Positions 30,089 to 41,003 of a stretch of DNA of 64,000 bases are shown piece by piece. Within the stretch, counting starts at the first letter, position 1; each line of letters starts with the position of its first letter. The position numbers and the translations under genes are program-made. Under the pieces are notes generated by a model. The model did no database searches. It was not told the DNA's origin and saw nothing but the letters and a program-made list of their open reading frames with translations. This stretch comes from Campanula takesimana (lineage: Eukaryota > Streptophyta > Magnoliopsida > Asterales > Campanulaceae): NCBI GenBank assembly GCA_026119855.1, contig JAOWBW010001306.1, forward strand, positions 62,001 to 126,000, read 5' to 3'.

Positions 30089-33000
30089 CTATTCTGAAAT
30101 TTCTTTAATGTATTCATCATTTAATGTGTCTGTGTCCGCCTCTTCTAATGAATCATTATTAACTAAGTGTATATCATTAGTTTGATTATTAGCCAATTTA
30201 TCAGTTAAAAGAGTGACTATGGAGGGATACTCGGAAAGGTCGAGGGTTTCATTCATGGCAAAAGGAAATATAGCATTTGCAACAAGATCATAGTCTTTGG
30301 ACGTAAGGTCGTCAGACTTAGAGGAAGACTCAAATTCAAAATGTAAAACATTAGACTCTGGGGACGGGGATTTTGGGTGAGTGACAGGGGATGCTGCAGG
30401 AGTGGCGACAGGAGAAGGAGTAAGCCCCAGTGTCCCCACCATAAATTCCGGAGTAGCTATAGGTCCCCCAATGATGCACCAATTCTTGAGCTTGTCCCCC
30501 ATGGGCACCACCAATGTCCTTGGGTCCACCTCACCTTCAGAATCGTCTCCAATGACGGCAACCATGTCTTCGTGCAGCCCCAGATTACCCAGATGTTGAA
30601 GCAGATATTGGCCGTCCCACGTCTCAGTCAAACTCGGAGTTTCTGCGGCTTCTATTGCTGGCTTGTCAAGGGTTGCGGCTTCAAGTTGATCTGCCAAGTC
30701 ATCTGCGACCTTGGTGGAGTACTCATGCCTGATGGTTCTAACTCTGCCCGTGGCTTTGTCATATTCCATGTAAGTCGGCTTCATGTTGGACCGATCGAAT
30801 TCCACATCTCTGAAAATCTCTAACCCTTTCTGCAACTTCCCGATGTGGTCAATCCATGGCTCGGCGAACTCGAAACACGAAAACTCCTCCCCTTCCCTGA
30901 CAAAGTAGCTATTCAGGGACAGGCGGTATGGCCGCATTTCAGGCTTTTTGTAGGGAAGCTTCATCTTTTTAAGCAAATCCATCCTTTGTTTCTCCATCTT
31001 GTCCTCAGGAGTAAGGGTGTATCCAAGACTGAACAATCCTCGGTGATCAATCTCTCTAACCAGACTTGTGGGACCTTGCAAGTTCTTACCTAGCCCCAGC
31101 CCCGGTATGAAGCCCATATTACGCAGTATCTTGATACCAGGTGCCACTTTATCCGTTGTTTTGGTGAGGTCGATGGTGCAGATCTGTGCTTGAGCGACTA
31201 TTTCGAAGCCATTGAAGAGTCGGCTCTCTTCCCGATGCTGAATCTGTAAGACAGGAACGCCCTTGGTGTCCGTCCCTTGGGCAGTTACGAGATCGCTGTA
31301 GATGATGGTCACTTCATTACCAGATTGAAACTTCACACATTGGTGCAGGGAAGATGGGACAGCGCCCGACTGATGTAACCATGGCCGGCCAAGGAGGAGT
31401 GAGAAGGTTGCGGGGATGTCTATGACGTGGAAGTCGGTTGGTAGGATCTTTGTTCCGATGGTAATGGGCAAGGTGGCTTCGCCTATCACGGCGCGGCATG
31501 TAGAGTCATAAGCTTTGATGGTTTGCTTGGATGGGCGTAAATCAACACCATGAACGCCAACCACATCCATCATCCTTGAAGGCAGGATATTAATAGCAGA
31601 ACCATTATCAATGAATACACGGGGAACTTTCTTGCCATTTACCTCGACAGTGATGTATAAAGGCTCATTATGATCAACTCCGAACACTGGCTTGTCTAGC
31701 TCCGAGAAAGTGATGATGTTTCCATAGTGGATATTACCAATCATGTGGGTGACGTCTTCCGGGGTAATAGTGGATGGTACCATGGTGGCGGTGAGGTTTT
31801 GCTCGAGCATGAGGCGATGGGCTAGGGAGGAGGTGAGTAGGGACCAGAGCGAGATGTGGGCTTGGGTTTGTTTGAGTAGAGTAAGGATAGGGTCTTCTTT
31901 GTCTAGGTCGGCTTGCTCGGGTTCCTTCCCAAAGACTTTCTTTGCACCCTTTGGGTCGGATAGGTACACTTGACCGGATCTCGTAAGGAGACAAACTTCT
32001 GCACGTAGCTCCTCCAAAGAAAATGGCGTGTCAGGACAAGGGGGCGAAACTTCGGTCTTTTCGGCCTCCTCAAAGATTTCGGCCCAAGAAAGAGGTTGAG
32101 AGGGTTTGGGACTCTCTTCCTCTAGAGATTCGACTTCACTCACTAGTTCTTCTAAAGACAACAAGTAGCAAGAAGGTTCTTTATTATTAGTCATTGAAAT
32201 ACAACCCATCTCATCACAGTCCGCCACAACAGGCTCGGCCGGATCAGTGATCTCACTAAGTTCTACCATGAGTACATTGTTAGCTACATAATCTCTAGGG
32301 TCTTCGACAACTCCCTTGTGGATGAGCTCTTGCACGGCTCTCTTGAGTTCAAAGCATTCTTCGGTAGTGTGACCGGTGCACTTGTGGTAGTGGCAAAACT
32401 TTGATAAATCGCAACCAAGACGGGGGAGGTGTCCTTCTAATGGTTCGAGGATTTCTAACGTCACTAATGCCATGAAGATATCCACCATAGTAAGCCCTAT
32501 CTTGTCAAAGGCATCCATGAGCTCTAGGATACTGATCTCGCATGTTTGCACCATATTCACCCCACCCCCATTGTTAGGAAGAGGGTTATTCACCACATTA
32601 GGACCCTTCGGCTTCTCAATCTTCTTGTCATTGATCAACCCTTGAACTACGCGTTTCAGTTGGATACAACTATCCGTTGTGTGCCCGATGTGCTTGTGAT
32701 ACTTGCAGAACTTGGAGGCGTCCAAATCAGTTCTTGGGTAGGCGGGTTGGTAATTCTCTAAAGTCTTGATAAGACCTCTCTTGAATAACACGTCAAAGAC
32801 CTTCCCCATGGGCATACCAAAATCGTCAAAATGCTCCCTCTGTTGTGGAGCCCCATTCCTTGTTACGGCTTGGACATCTAGCGGGACCTCTTTCTGGACC
32901 ATATTCACTTGGCCGACGGCCTCCTTTCCACCCCTAGGAGGCGTAGGCGCAGTAGGAGCCTTGTAGCGGAAGGAGTTGTTGTTGTTGGTCTTTGGACTTT

Positions 33001-33112
33001 CCTTTGGCGGCACAATCCCAGTGAACCCTGCTTCGTACCTTACTCCGGCGTCAACCATTTCCCGCAAGTCAGGGAAATAACCATTGCCGATGGCTGCTTT
33101 CATCTCAGGCAA
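30089..33112 (-). CDS. gag-pro: Element C Gag C-terminal part and protease
   Basis: A 1007-codon open frame, in the same frame as the Gag piece before it (stop at 33131) and the RT piece after it (TAG at 30089). Two Cys/His zinc motifs of type CKYHKHIGHTTDSC and CHYHKCTGHTTEEC lie in the first third. Protease has VFIDNGSAINILP (active D-N-G in place of D-T/S-G) and FSLLLGRPWLH. GFIPGLGLGKNLQG resembles a G-patch, as often seen in Tat-type proteins. The end is acidic and leads into the RT start. Release of mature Gag and pol parts would be its job. Confidence 0.85.
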   Translation of the reverse strand: MPEMKAAIGNGYFPDLREMVDAGVRYEAGFTGIVPPKESPKTNNNNSFRYKAPTAPTPPRGGKEAVGQVNMVQKEVPLDVQAVTRNGAPQQREHFDDFGMPMGKVFDVLFKRGLIKTLENYQPAYPRTDLDASKFCKYHKHIGHTTDSCIQLKRVVQGLINDKKIEKPKGPNVVNNPLPNNGGGVNMVQTCEISILELMDAFDKIGLTMVDIFMALVTLEILEPLEGHLPRLGCDLSKFCHYHKCTGHTTEECFELKRAVQELIHKGVVEDPRDYVANNVLMVELSEITDPAEPVVADCDEMGCISMTNNKEPSCYLLSLEELVSEVESLEEESPKPSQPLSWAEIFEEAEKTEVSPPCPDTPFSLEELRAEVCLLTRSGQVYLSDPKGAKKVFGKEPEQADLDKEDPILTLLKQTQAHISLWSLLTSSLAHRLMLEQNLTATMVPSTITPEDVTHMIGNIHYGNIITFSELDKPVFGVDHNEPLYITVEVNGKKVPRVFIDNGSAINILPSRMMDVVGVHGVDLRPSKQTIKAYDSTCRAVIGEATLPITIGTKILPTDFHVIDIPATFSLLLGRPWLHQSGAVPSSLHQCVKFQSGNEVTIIYSDLVTAQGTDTKGVPVLQIQHREESRLFNGFEIVAQAQICTIDLTKTTDKVAPGIKILRNMGFIPGLGLGKNLQGPTSLVREIDHRGLFSLGYTLTPEDKMEKQRMDLLKKMKLPYKKPEMRPYRLSLNSYFVREGEEFSCFEFAEPWIDHIGKLQKGLEIFRDVEFDRSNMKPTYMEYDKATGRVRTIRHEYSTKVADDLADQLEAATLDKPAIEAAETPSLTETWDGQYLLQHLGNLGLHEDMVAVIGDDSEGEVDPRTLVVPMGDKLKNWCIIGGPIATPEFMVGTLGLTPSPVATPAASPVTHPKSPSPESNVLHFEFESSSKSDDLTSKDYDLVANAIFPFAMNETLDLSEYPSIVTLLTDKLANNQTNDIHLVNNDSLEEADTDTLNDEYIKEISE

Positions 33113-33130
33113 TAAACATTTGTAGAATAT

Positions 33131-33931
33131 CTATTTATGTTCCTTCGCTTTTGGTGGGTATTGGACCTCGCACAACCGATGATTCCACCTCTTGTAAAAA
33201 TCATAAATAGCCTCGCCGGGCTTTTGCATAGTGTTCTCAAGGTCGGTTCGATTCACATGCCAATCCAAGTTAACTTGATACTTCTCAAAGAAAATGGCAC
33301 TGATTTGAACCCACGTTTGCCTTTCGCTTGGTTCTAGCCCCAAGAACCAACGCAGAGCTATACCATCCAAAGTGCTATGGAATACGCGAGCCATTTGTTC
33401 GTTGGTGCAGTCACGGGCCCTCATGGCCAACACATAACTATCCAAATGAGTCTTAGGACACGAGTCACCATGAAACATTGCCACTTTAGGCATCTTGAAA
33501 TCCTTGGGGAGAGCCCCCACTTGGCTAGGGTTGATTGTCTTGGTAGTCGGTGTACTTTGCTTATCCACGGTCTCGATCAACTTGCGCATTTGCTCTTGCA
33601 TGGCCGTGACCACAGGGTGATTGGAGATGTCGGGTATAGATTCTGACAGAATGACGGGAGGAGTAGTGGAAGTAGTAGTAGCGGCCATCCCAATACTCAG
33701 AGGCAATGAGGGTGCGGGTAGTTTGCTAGCAGAGAGGTAGCCACCAAGCAGTTCGGGGGAAGGTTCATAGACAGCCTTGTTCTTGCTCATGGTAGTGAAA
33801 CCTTGTTGGGTGTAGAGAGAAGGAGGTGGAACATTGCGGTAGCTTGGGAATGGGAAGGCAGTGGCATTGGTGTTGGGGGGGACAGTTGGTATTGACCTCT
33901 TCATCCTCGACATAAATGAAATTCTCACCAT
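33131..33931 (-). pseudogene. gag: Element C Gag capsid part
   Basis: The retrotrans_gag-type capsid region has ARVFHSTLDGIALRWF, WVQISAIFFEKYQ and GEAIYDFYKRWNHRL. The frame is the same as 30089-33112 and is interrupted by TAA at 33131-33133. Upstream the N-terminal coiled-coil portion (LEDQNQQLKGHIQQKG, near 33930-33998) is in a different frame, so a frame change near 33900 has occurred. It would assemble the particle. Confidence 0.85.
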
Positions 33932-34284
33932 CGGGCACTAGTTTAGTTCCCTTTTGTTGAATGTGACCCTTCAACTGTTGGTTCTGGTCTTCCAACATCT
34001 TGTTGCTTTCTTCGAGATTATGATCTTAGCTTCGAGACCGGCGAGGAAATTCTGGAGGCTTGGGGAATACCATTGAGAGTGGTCTCGATGTTGAGTTCGG
34101 CGGCACAAGTAGGAGGAACAGAGGCTGAAGCTGAAACGGGAGTCGACATTGCTGATGACGAGACTGAGAACGTGTACGGAGTAGAAGCTTCACGTTGTAG
34201 TCGACCACCCGAACGGATCCAAACTTGCTTTGCTGAAAGGTTGAAGGGCAATGAAGCTTTAGGAGAGGGGGAAGGCTCATGCAA
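33932..34284 (-). pseudogene. Element C Gag N-terminal remnant
   Basis: Frames 33765-33998 and 34018-34284 on the minus strand hold a glutamine-rich coiled-coil piece and a Ser/Pro-rich start (MHEPSPSPKASLPFN). They precede the capsid region and are likely the Gag N-terminus broken by indels. No conserved motif is present, so this is a positional call. Confidence 0.4.
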
Positions 34285-34999
34285 AGTATATTTTAATTTA
34301 CAAAAACATACATTATTTACATCCTAAATGGTTGGAAGGGATACCCCTTTTTCGCAACTAGTTAGAAGACTACGATCAGTGGAGGCCATCACTACGTCTG
34401 TAGACCCCTCGTTTTTCACCTGCATTGCACACCCCCAAACGGACAATTTGGGCGAGGGTCCTATAGGGCAAGCGGCTTCCACCAACCATCGGATCCTACG
34501 ACTAACCCTTCCTTAAAGGCATTTAACGTGATGTCTATGTTGCATCCTACGCAAGTTAACGATGAGCGGAGATCTTGACAACAAACACTCATCTCACCAT
34601 GGCACGTCCCTTGTAGGGAAATCACTTTTTTGTGCACTTTCTCTCAAAGATCTCGATTCATCATTGACTTGGGGATGACTCGACATAGACAGCACGTTAA
34701 TTGACTATTAAGAAAAAGCTAGCCAACCCAACCGTTCAAAACCTAGGTGTGTTACCTATACTAGTGTGGGTTGACACGGGTTAGGTAAAAGGTTCCCACC
34801 GTATACGGTGAGTGGAATAGACGAGTGACTCGAAAAGAGTGCGACAGTAGCGCACAAATTCCTGCACATCGAATACTCCGGGTAGTGGGGACCTGTGCAG
34901 TGCTGACACGGACTAGTGGTAGTGTGAGGCAAGAAACTAATTCTTTTTAGGGAGAAAATAGAGAAGTTTTTAATGTTAGGATGATGCGATGCAATGCAT

Positions 35000-35031
<32 letters not shown>

Positions 35032-35323
35032 ATAATGTACAAGGGAGCATAGCAGAGTTTTGTTTGACCCTAATACTAAAGCGAAGATAAAAAGGGTACA
35101 TGGTACAAGGTACAAGGTATAAGTATTAACATGGCGGAGTGCGCGGGTGCATGTGTAAACATGGCTTAACTGTAGGAGGCACGTGAAAACATGGCAAGTG
35201 TGCATGTGCAAACATGGCAGGTGTGTGCATGTGTAAACATGGCAGGTGTGTGCATGTGTAAACATGGCAACCATCATGATGTGACGAAAGTTAGACCCAC
35301 TAAGTTTGAAAAAGTTTCAAAGC
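34285..35323 (-). repeat. Element C leader with GA microsatellite and 25-bp repeats
   Basis: Non-coding leader between primer site and gag. A (GA)n microsatellite lies at about 35003-35032. Units with GTGTGTGCATGTGTAAACATGGCA recur, partly degenerate, between about 35130 and 35270. Open frames over these repeats are not taken as genes. Confidence 0.7.
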
Positions 35324-35342
35324 GTCCCCAGCAGAGTCGCCA
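35324..35342 (-). other. Primer binding site of element C
   Basis: The minus strand reads TGGCGACTCTGCTGGGGAC one base after the 5' LTR. This kind of site is common in Tat/Ogre-like gypsy elements. The exact tRNA was not identified here. Confidence 0.75.
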
Positions 35343-35343
35343 C

Positions 35344-36492
35344 TGTGAATACCCCTTTCCGATGAAGCGACGCATGGGAAGTATCTTGTGATTATTTTTA
35401 TTTACAAAAGGAATATTCTTAACGACATTAAAATTATGAGAGTCGCCACGCCGTTTTAATTAAAGCCAAAACATTGAAAAAAGCATTTTAGTGGGTTCGG
35501 GGGTCAAATTACAACAAGAGAAGAATATTGAACGTTATCACTCCTATTGCCCGAATTGATCGGTCTTTCTATCATGATGAATGTGTTAGTAGTGTGTTAG
35601 TGATTTAGACCGGATCCGAAGATTGCCTACGTTCCTCTCAATGTGAGAAGCTCAGGTCAGCGTAGTTCGCAGAGAATTAGAATAGGCAGAAGAATCAGGA
35701 TCATGCATAATGAGGGGGGAATTACCTAAAGATTAGGGTTTAGAAGTAGTTCCTAGATCATCCTCGAGTTGATGAACCCTAGATCATCATCGGCTATGAA
35801 ATAACATATAATTATGAAGATCACAACCCTAAATATAGCATAAATAAGGTTTTAATCTATGAACACAAAGAACATGCGAAGAACATATTATGAACATATG
35901 AATGAACATGCAAAGCATATGAAGAAACTATGAATAAACATGTAAGAACATGAATATAAAAGATCTACATTAAAAATGATGCAAGAACATGAAGAAAAGG
36001 TTAGAAAACTTACCTATGTTGGCAAGAAATAAACCTTTGATCTCCTTGAGTATTTGAATGCTTAATTAGGGATAAAATTGTGTTTAAGAACTCCAAAAAT
36101 CGGACTTAGAGCTCTCAAAATCGGACCCTTAAACCAATAGCATGGGATTGGTTTATATAGTAAACTGAGGGGAAGATCTGACGGTCAGGATCATCCGGGA
36201 CAAGGTTGGCCGCCTGGCCATGATTGAAGACGGCGACAAGAGTGGCCGCGTGGCCAAGGTTGAGGCGTGGCAAGGTTGGCCGCGTGGCCAATTCTGCTGG
36301 CTGACTTGATTCTTAAGCTAGGGTTTCTGCATGGTTTTAAGGAAACCATAAGTTACCTATTTTGATAGATTTTGTCATAAATGAGGTATTTCGGGAATCC
36401 GGGACAAGTCTTTACAAGGTTTCTAATTCCTATAAAGTCCTTGTATTTTTGGGAAAGTCCTAATAAACTCATTTTCAGGTCGGGTACTAACA
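35344..36492 (-). repeat. Element C 5' LTR
   Basis: 1149 bp, near identical to 21675-22823. TATATAAA on the minus strand at 36152-36159. The CCTACG module (from ~35624) and GGCCGCGTGGCC hairpins (about 36203-36288) are kept. The right border touches the target duplication GATTC at 36493-36497. Confidence 0.95.
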
Positions 36493-36497
36493 GATTC

Positions 36498-37931
36498 ACC
36501 TGTCTCATGAGCACTAGAAGCATTAGTACTATTTGGAGCCTTGTCAGACTCTAACAAATCAAATTCATCAAAGGTTACATGAACAGATTCAACAATTTTC
36601 AAAAGTTTCTTATTAAAAACTCGAAAGGCCTTACTGTGTTTAGCATATCCAACAAAGATTCCTTCATCAGCTTTCTCATCAAATTTACCTCTGTGCTCTT
36701 TACCGTTGTAAAGCACGTAACATTTGCAGCCGAATATTTTGAAGAATCCAATATTGAGAGTTCTGCCTCTCCAGAGTTCATAAGGAGTCTTGTTATGGAA
36801 TTTGTTGATAAGAGATCTATTCTGAGTGAAGCAGGCGGTATTGATGGCTTTAGCCCAAAAATATTTCGGCAGCCTGGCTTCAGCAATCATGGTCTTACCA
36901 GCTTCAATGAGAGTTCTGTTCTTTCTCTCAACGACACCATTTTGTTTTGGTGTACCGGCAGCTGAAAAGTTGTGGTCTATGCCATGATCATCACAGTACT
37001 GAGCAATACAATTGTTCTTGAATTCAGTGCCGTTGTCTGATCTCATACTGATGATATCGCTTTCTTTCTGTGTTTGTAGTAGTCTGAACAACTTGGTAGC
37101 AACGGCATATGTGTCATCTTTGTGACTAAAAGTTTCCACCCAAGTATATCTAGAGAAATCATCTACTACAACCAAGGTATATCTACTTCCCCTAATACTT
37201 GCTGTAGTTGTGGGGCCAAATAGATCCATATGTAGCATTTGGAGGCACTTAGATGTTGACATGCAGGGCTTGCTTCGGAAAGATGATTTATGTTGTTTTC
37301 CAAGCTGGCAGGCCTTGCATTTCTTTCCTTGATCAGCAGACACTTGAGGTAAACTGGTAACCAAATTTGAACCGGCAAGCTTGGATAGATATTTGAAGTT
37401 CAAGTGACTGAGTCTTTTGTGCCATAGCCATGAGTTCTCACTGATGTTCTTAGCTACAAAACAAACTTTAGCAACACCAGTAATAGCACTTAAGTCTACT
37501 GCATAAATGTTACATTTTCTTTTGGCAGTGAGAAGAGTTTCATTGGAAGCAATGTCTTTCACATAGCAACTGGAAGTAGTAAATACACATTGCATTCCTT
37601 TATCACAGAATTGTGATATTGATAGAAGGTTGTGTTTCAAGCCATCTACTAGAGAGACCTTCTGTACAGTAACTGCACCTCTCTTGATGGTACCAATACC
37701 GATGATTTTTCCTTTGGCATTATCACCGAAAAGCACTGGGGGACCTGATGCTTCTGAGATATCGGCAAGTAGATCTGCAAATCCTATCATGTGTCTTGAA
37801 CAGCCACTATCTAGAATCCACAAATCCTTGCTTGCACCAGTTGAGGCCATGAAGCATTCCTGAAATAAAACGGTATGCTTATGGTCCCCCTTATTCTTGG
37901 GTCCGAGGGTTAGTTCCTCTTTGGCAACCAC
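36498..37931 (-). CDS. pol: Element B protease end and integrase
   Basis: Open from about 37931 (KEELTLGPKNKGDHK) to the C insertion. Protease active site is WILDSGCSRHM. The integrase zinc domain has WLWHKRLSHL and CKACQLGKQ. Core acidic residues are in HMDLFGP, RSDNGTEF and VERKNRT, so D,D,E are all present. The frame goes on into RT at 21674 once C is taken out, showing that C inserted into a readable polyprotein. The frame differs from gag (38198-40453), so at least one shift lies between them near 37950. Confidence 0.92.
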
Positions 37932-40453
37932 ATCTGGCCACTACTAGAGGATGCAACCTCAGTGGGTCCAGATAGGTGCTTCAAGAGTCATTCATGAGCC
38001 TTATGACCATAATCATAACAATTAGAACATCTCACTTGACTGATGGGCTGTGGAGTCGGTAGAATATCATTCTGTTTAGTCAGTGCATCGGCAGAACTAG
38101 AGAATTGAGCAGGCACAAACTTAGTAGGTTTAAAGGTGATAGTGTTGCCTTTCTTTCCATTCTGTTTACCTTTGGAAGTTACCTTTTTAGGTACTTGTCA
38201 ATCGGCAGCAGAGGTGGTTAGACCGGCAGCACTTGCTCTGCTGATGTATTCACCAAGAATACCATTATCGGCAGACTCAGTATCAGCAACCTTAACATAT
38301 CTTTGTTTGTGCTTATCATTTCTTTTGTTCTGGTTCTTAGGATACTTCATGGCAACGGCACTGTATACTGCAGGCTTAGCATTCACATGCACTGAGTTAA
38401 CAGAACTACATTCAACGTTCTAATCCTTTTTCTCGGTCGCACAAGTTTCAGTAGAACTACTGCTGCTGGAATCAAATCCTAACCCAGATTGGTCCTTATA
38501 TGACATTTGGGTCTGTAGGATTGTTTCAACATCAACTCTAGATTTTGTGTAAGAATCAACAATCCTTGAGAGATGATTGTTTCTTTTCACAAGATCTTCG
38601 ATCTGAGCTATCAATACTGCAACTTGAATTTTGAGATCCAGGTTTTCTTTCTTTAGAAAAACAGACTCAAGCTCATGTCCTTTGAGAACCTTAAGTTCAG
38701 ACACAAGCAAGTCATTCTCTGCAGAAATTCTATTAAAATCAGCAGCCATCACTTTATGAACGCTACTCAGCTTCTCATGATCAATAAAAAGTTCATCCAT
38801 TGTCTCTACCATTTCAGCTTTGGATATTTTAGGAAAGGGACCAGCTAAAATTTTGGTGTCAGAGGGAATAGGTTTGGGAGAGAAGTCAGGTAGAGAAGAG
38901 ATGGGTTTAGATAAGCTTTTGGCAATGCTAGGATGCTCAGTGAATGAGAATTTTCTGGTCATTAGTAAGGGTTTAGGTTTGATGGTAGTGAATTGAATAG
39001 AGTTACACTGACCATAGAGAGAGGTTCCCACTTGATAAACTCTGTATCCATTTGGGTTCTCTGCTTTAACACTAATCTCTTTGAAGTGTGGTTGAGGTCT
39101 TCCAGTAGCTTCTTCTCTGACTGGAGATCTTGGAGGAGATGAATCTCGGTAGACTGGAGTCGGTAATGTGGATGTATCGGCATCTTCCATGTCTAGGGCG
39201 ACAAAACTTACATCAGCATCTTCATCGGCATCTTCGTCTGAGTCAGTTTCACACCAAACCGGCAAGGCCTTTTCTGTGCTTTCATCGGCAACAAAGCTTC
39301 GAGACTTGGGATGTCTCTTGTTGAATGACTTCCTCACTTACTCATATTTTGGTTGAGGACATTTAGAAGCAAAGTGACCAGGTTTTCTGCAGTTGAAGCA
39401 AACAAGATCACCTTTGTTGTTCTTTCCGTCGGTAGCACTTGTTGAGGGTTTATTGTAATTTGCTGGTTTTTGAAATGTTGGTGTGAATGATTTTGGTTGC
39501 TGGTAGCTTCATTTCTGCATCCTTTTGAAGTCTTTAAACCTTTTGTAGTTCCTAGCGAAGGCGGCAAATTCGTCTTCTTCCATAGGCTGTTCTGAGGTAG
39601 TTTCAGGGGTTTTGGAACTGCAGGGTATTGGATGGGGATCTATAGGAGGGAATTTGTTTGAAGGGAAGGATATCTGTGACTGAGCTGATAGAGATAAGTT
39701 TTTGAAATTTTTATCGAGAACGTTAAGTTTTTGCAGTTCTCTCTCATACAGAAATAGACTAGACACAAGATTCTGAATAGAAGTCTTGTTCAAGTCTCTC
39801 ACTTCTCTAACAGCGGTGACGTTGGTATGATACTCATTTCCCAAAGAACTTAGAAAACGAATATTCAGGTCTTTCATAGTATAAACCTTTCCTAATGAAG
39901 CACATAAATTACTTACCTCGCAGAATCTGTCGTAGGCACTCCTTAGTGATTCACTATCTTGTTTCTTGAAGGATTCAAACTCAACAATACAATCGTAGAG
40001 TCTGTTGTCCTTTACCTGCTCATCACCTTCAAAGTATACAAGGAGCTTGTTCCAGCATTCTTAAGCCGTGGAGCACAAGTCAATGAGTTTATATTGCTTG
40101 TCGTCCAATCCACAAGAAATAATGTGGCATGCTTTTCCATCTAGGGTAGCTGAAAGTTTGTCGTCCTCAGTCCATTCTTCTCTTGGTTTCTCAACCAAAG
40201 TTTCTTCAATCTGAACATGGGTTTCTTGTTCAGTGTCACGATCAGCATGTTGTGTCAGCGGAGTGGAGGGAATAGGTCCGTAGGTGGTTGAGACTTTTAG
40301 AGGAATTATTGGACCACCTTCTATGACCTTCATCAACCGATCATCGATTGAGTTCATATACTTTATCATACTAAATTTCCAGACACCAAACTCGTTGACA
40401 TTCAACAACGGTATGGTAGTGATGTTAAATGACTGCATGATTTTTCCTGCCAT
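37932..40453 (-). pseudogene. gag: Element B Gag and linker, several nonsense codons
   Basis: From ATG 40453 (MAGKIMQSFN) one frame continues to about 37940 with in-frame stops at 40061, 39509, 39338 and 38420 and further ones near 38160 and 37985. The capsid part includes WKFSMIKYM and YDRFCEVSNL. The first zinc knuckle CFNCRKPGHFASKC (around 39350-39400) is complete. The acidic linker and coiled-coil region (38420-39337) match the layout in A. The second knuckle CSNCYDYGHKAHE has lost its last Cys to TGA, where A still has Cys. The number of stops exceeds that in the pol part. Confidence 0.85.
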
Positions 40454-40503
40454 GGTATCGGCAAACAAGCTGCAAAGCTTGGAAATTTCTTTCAAAATTC
40501 CAT

Positions 40504-40515
40504 GCTCTGATACCA
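40504..40515 (-). other. Primer binding site of element B (tRNA-iMet type)
   Basis: Minus strand reads TGGTATCAGAGC two bases from the LTR border at 40518, the same site as in A. Confidence 0.92.
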
Positions 40516-40517
40516 AT

Positions 40518-41003
40518 TGTTAGGCCCAATTGGTAGGAAAATAGGCTAGAGGGGGGGTGAATAGCCTTTTTAAAACTTTTACAATGAAACACTTTTCTAA
40601 ATGCAAAGTCACTTATCAGTTTGCAAACTATTATCAGTAAGCGCAGCGGAGAAGATATGACTTGGTTTTAACTCACACCAAAATCAGTATAAAAAAGGTT
40701 TTGAGAGCTTGGTTTTAACACAAAGTGATTGATAAAAGTTCAATGCAGTTTCAAGAGATTGGTCAATGGAAATTACAATGAATCAGTACGAACATATGCA
40801 ATCTGCCGGTGATAGAGTTCCAACCGGCAACGATAAAGTAAGTAACAGAGACACAAAGATTTGGAGAGGTTCACAGTGTAAATACTGCTACGTCCTCTAC
40901 CAAGTTTGGTCAGAACTTGGATTTGGGTTAAGAGTACTATTAGATATCTCTAGTCTATTACAAGCACGGCTTTGCCGGAAACAAAGACTAAATTCTAGAG
41001 ATC
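40518..41003 (-). repeat. Element B 5' LTR, cut by A' insertion
   Basis: It starts TGTTAGGCCC in plus reading and matches positions 1-436 of the 3' LTR from 40566 on. It breaks off at 41003 where the LTR of A' begins. U3 and its TATA box are on the far side of the insertion, outside the window or lost. AGATC (40999-41003) would be the target duplication of A', but the partner is not in the window. Confidence 0.9.

Larger units (their letters stand above)
21675..36492 (-). mobile_element. Element C: Tat-type Ty3/gypsy element with two antisense cargo genes
   Basis: A 14,818-bp unit with two 1149-bp LTRs (plus-strand reading TGTGAATACC...ACTAACA) is flanked by target duplication GATTC (21670-21674 and 36493-36497). 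Minus-strand order: 5' LTR, primer site, leader, gag, protease, start of RT, scrambled remnant, end of integrase, then opposite-strand DUF7745-like and PMD genes, polypurine tract, 3' LTR. Most RT, RNase H and integrase are missing, so it must have been mobilised in trans or lost them later. The LTRs differ at about 12 sites plus two 1-bp indels (about 1 percent, by hand). Confidence 0.94.
1..41003 (-). mobile_element. Element B: SIRE-type Ty1/copia LTR retrotransposon, host layer of the nest
   Basis: Read on the minus strand the order is 5' LTR (40518-41003, cut), primer site, gag, protease, integrase, reverse transcriptase, RNase H, third gene, polypurine tract and 3' LTR (1-1395, missing its first ~48 bp at the window edge). 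It is interrupted by element A (1476-14493), element C (21675-36492) and, inside its 5' LTR, element A'. PR-IN before RT and the tRNA-Met primer site make it Ty1/copia; a long extra gene after pol is typical of the SIRE/Maximus lineage. The first 436 bp of the left LTR match 40566-41001 with about four differences by hand count. Integrase and reverse transcriptase stay in one frame when element C is removed. Confidence 0.9.

Noticed and set aside
30089..30091. TAG between protease and RT of C as a suppressible stop
   Set aside because: D has a frame change, not a TAG, at the same border, and C has another TAA in gag; a conserved recoding signal is not supported.
35130..35391. Small Cys/His-rich peptides around 34756-35391
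   Set aside because: They arise from the GTGTGTGCATGTG repeat and the LTR border in the C leader.
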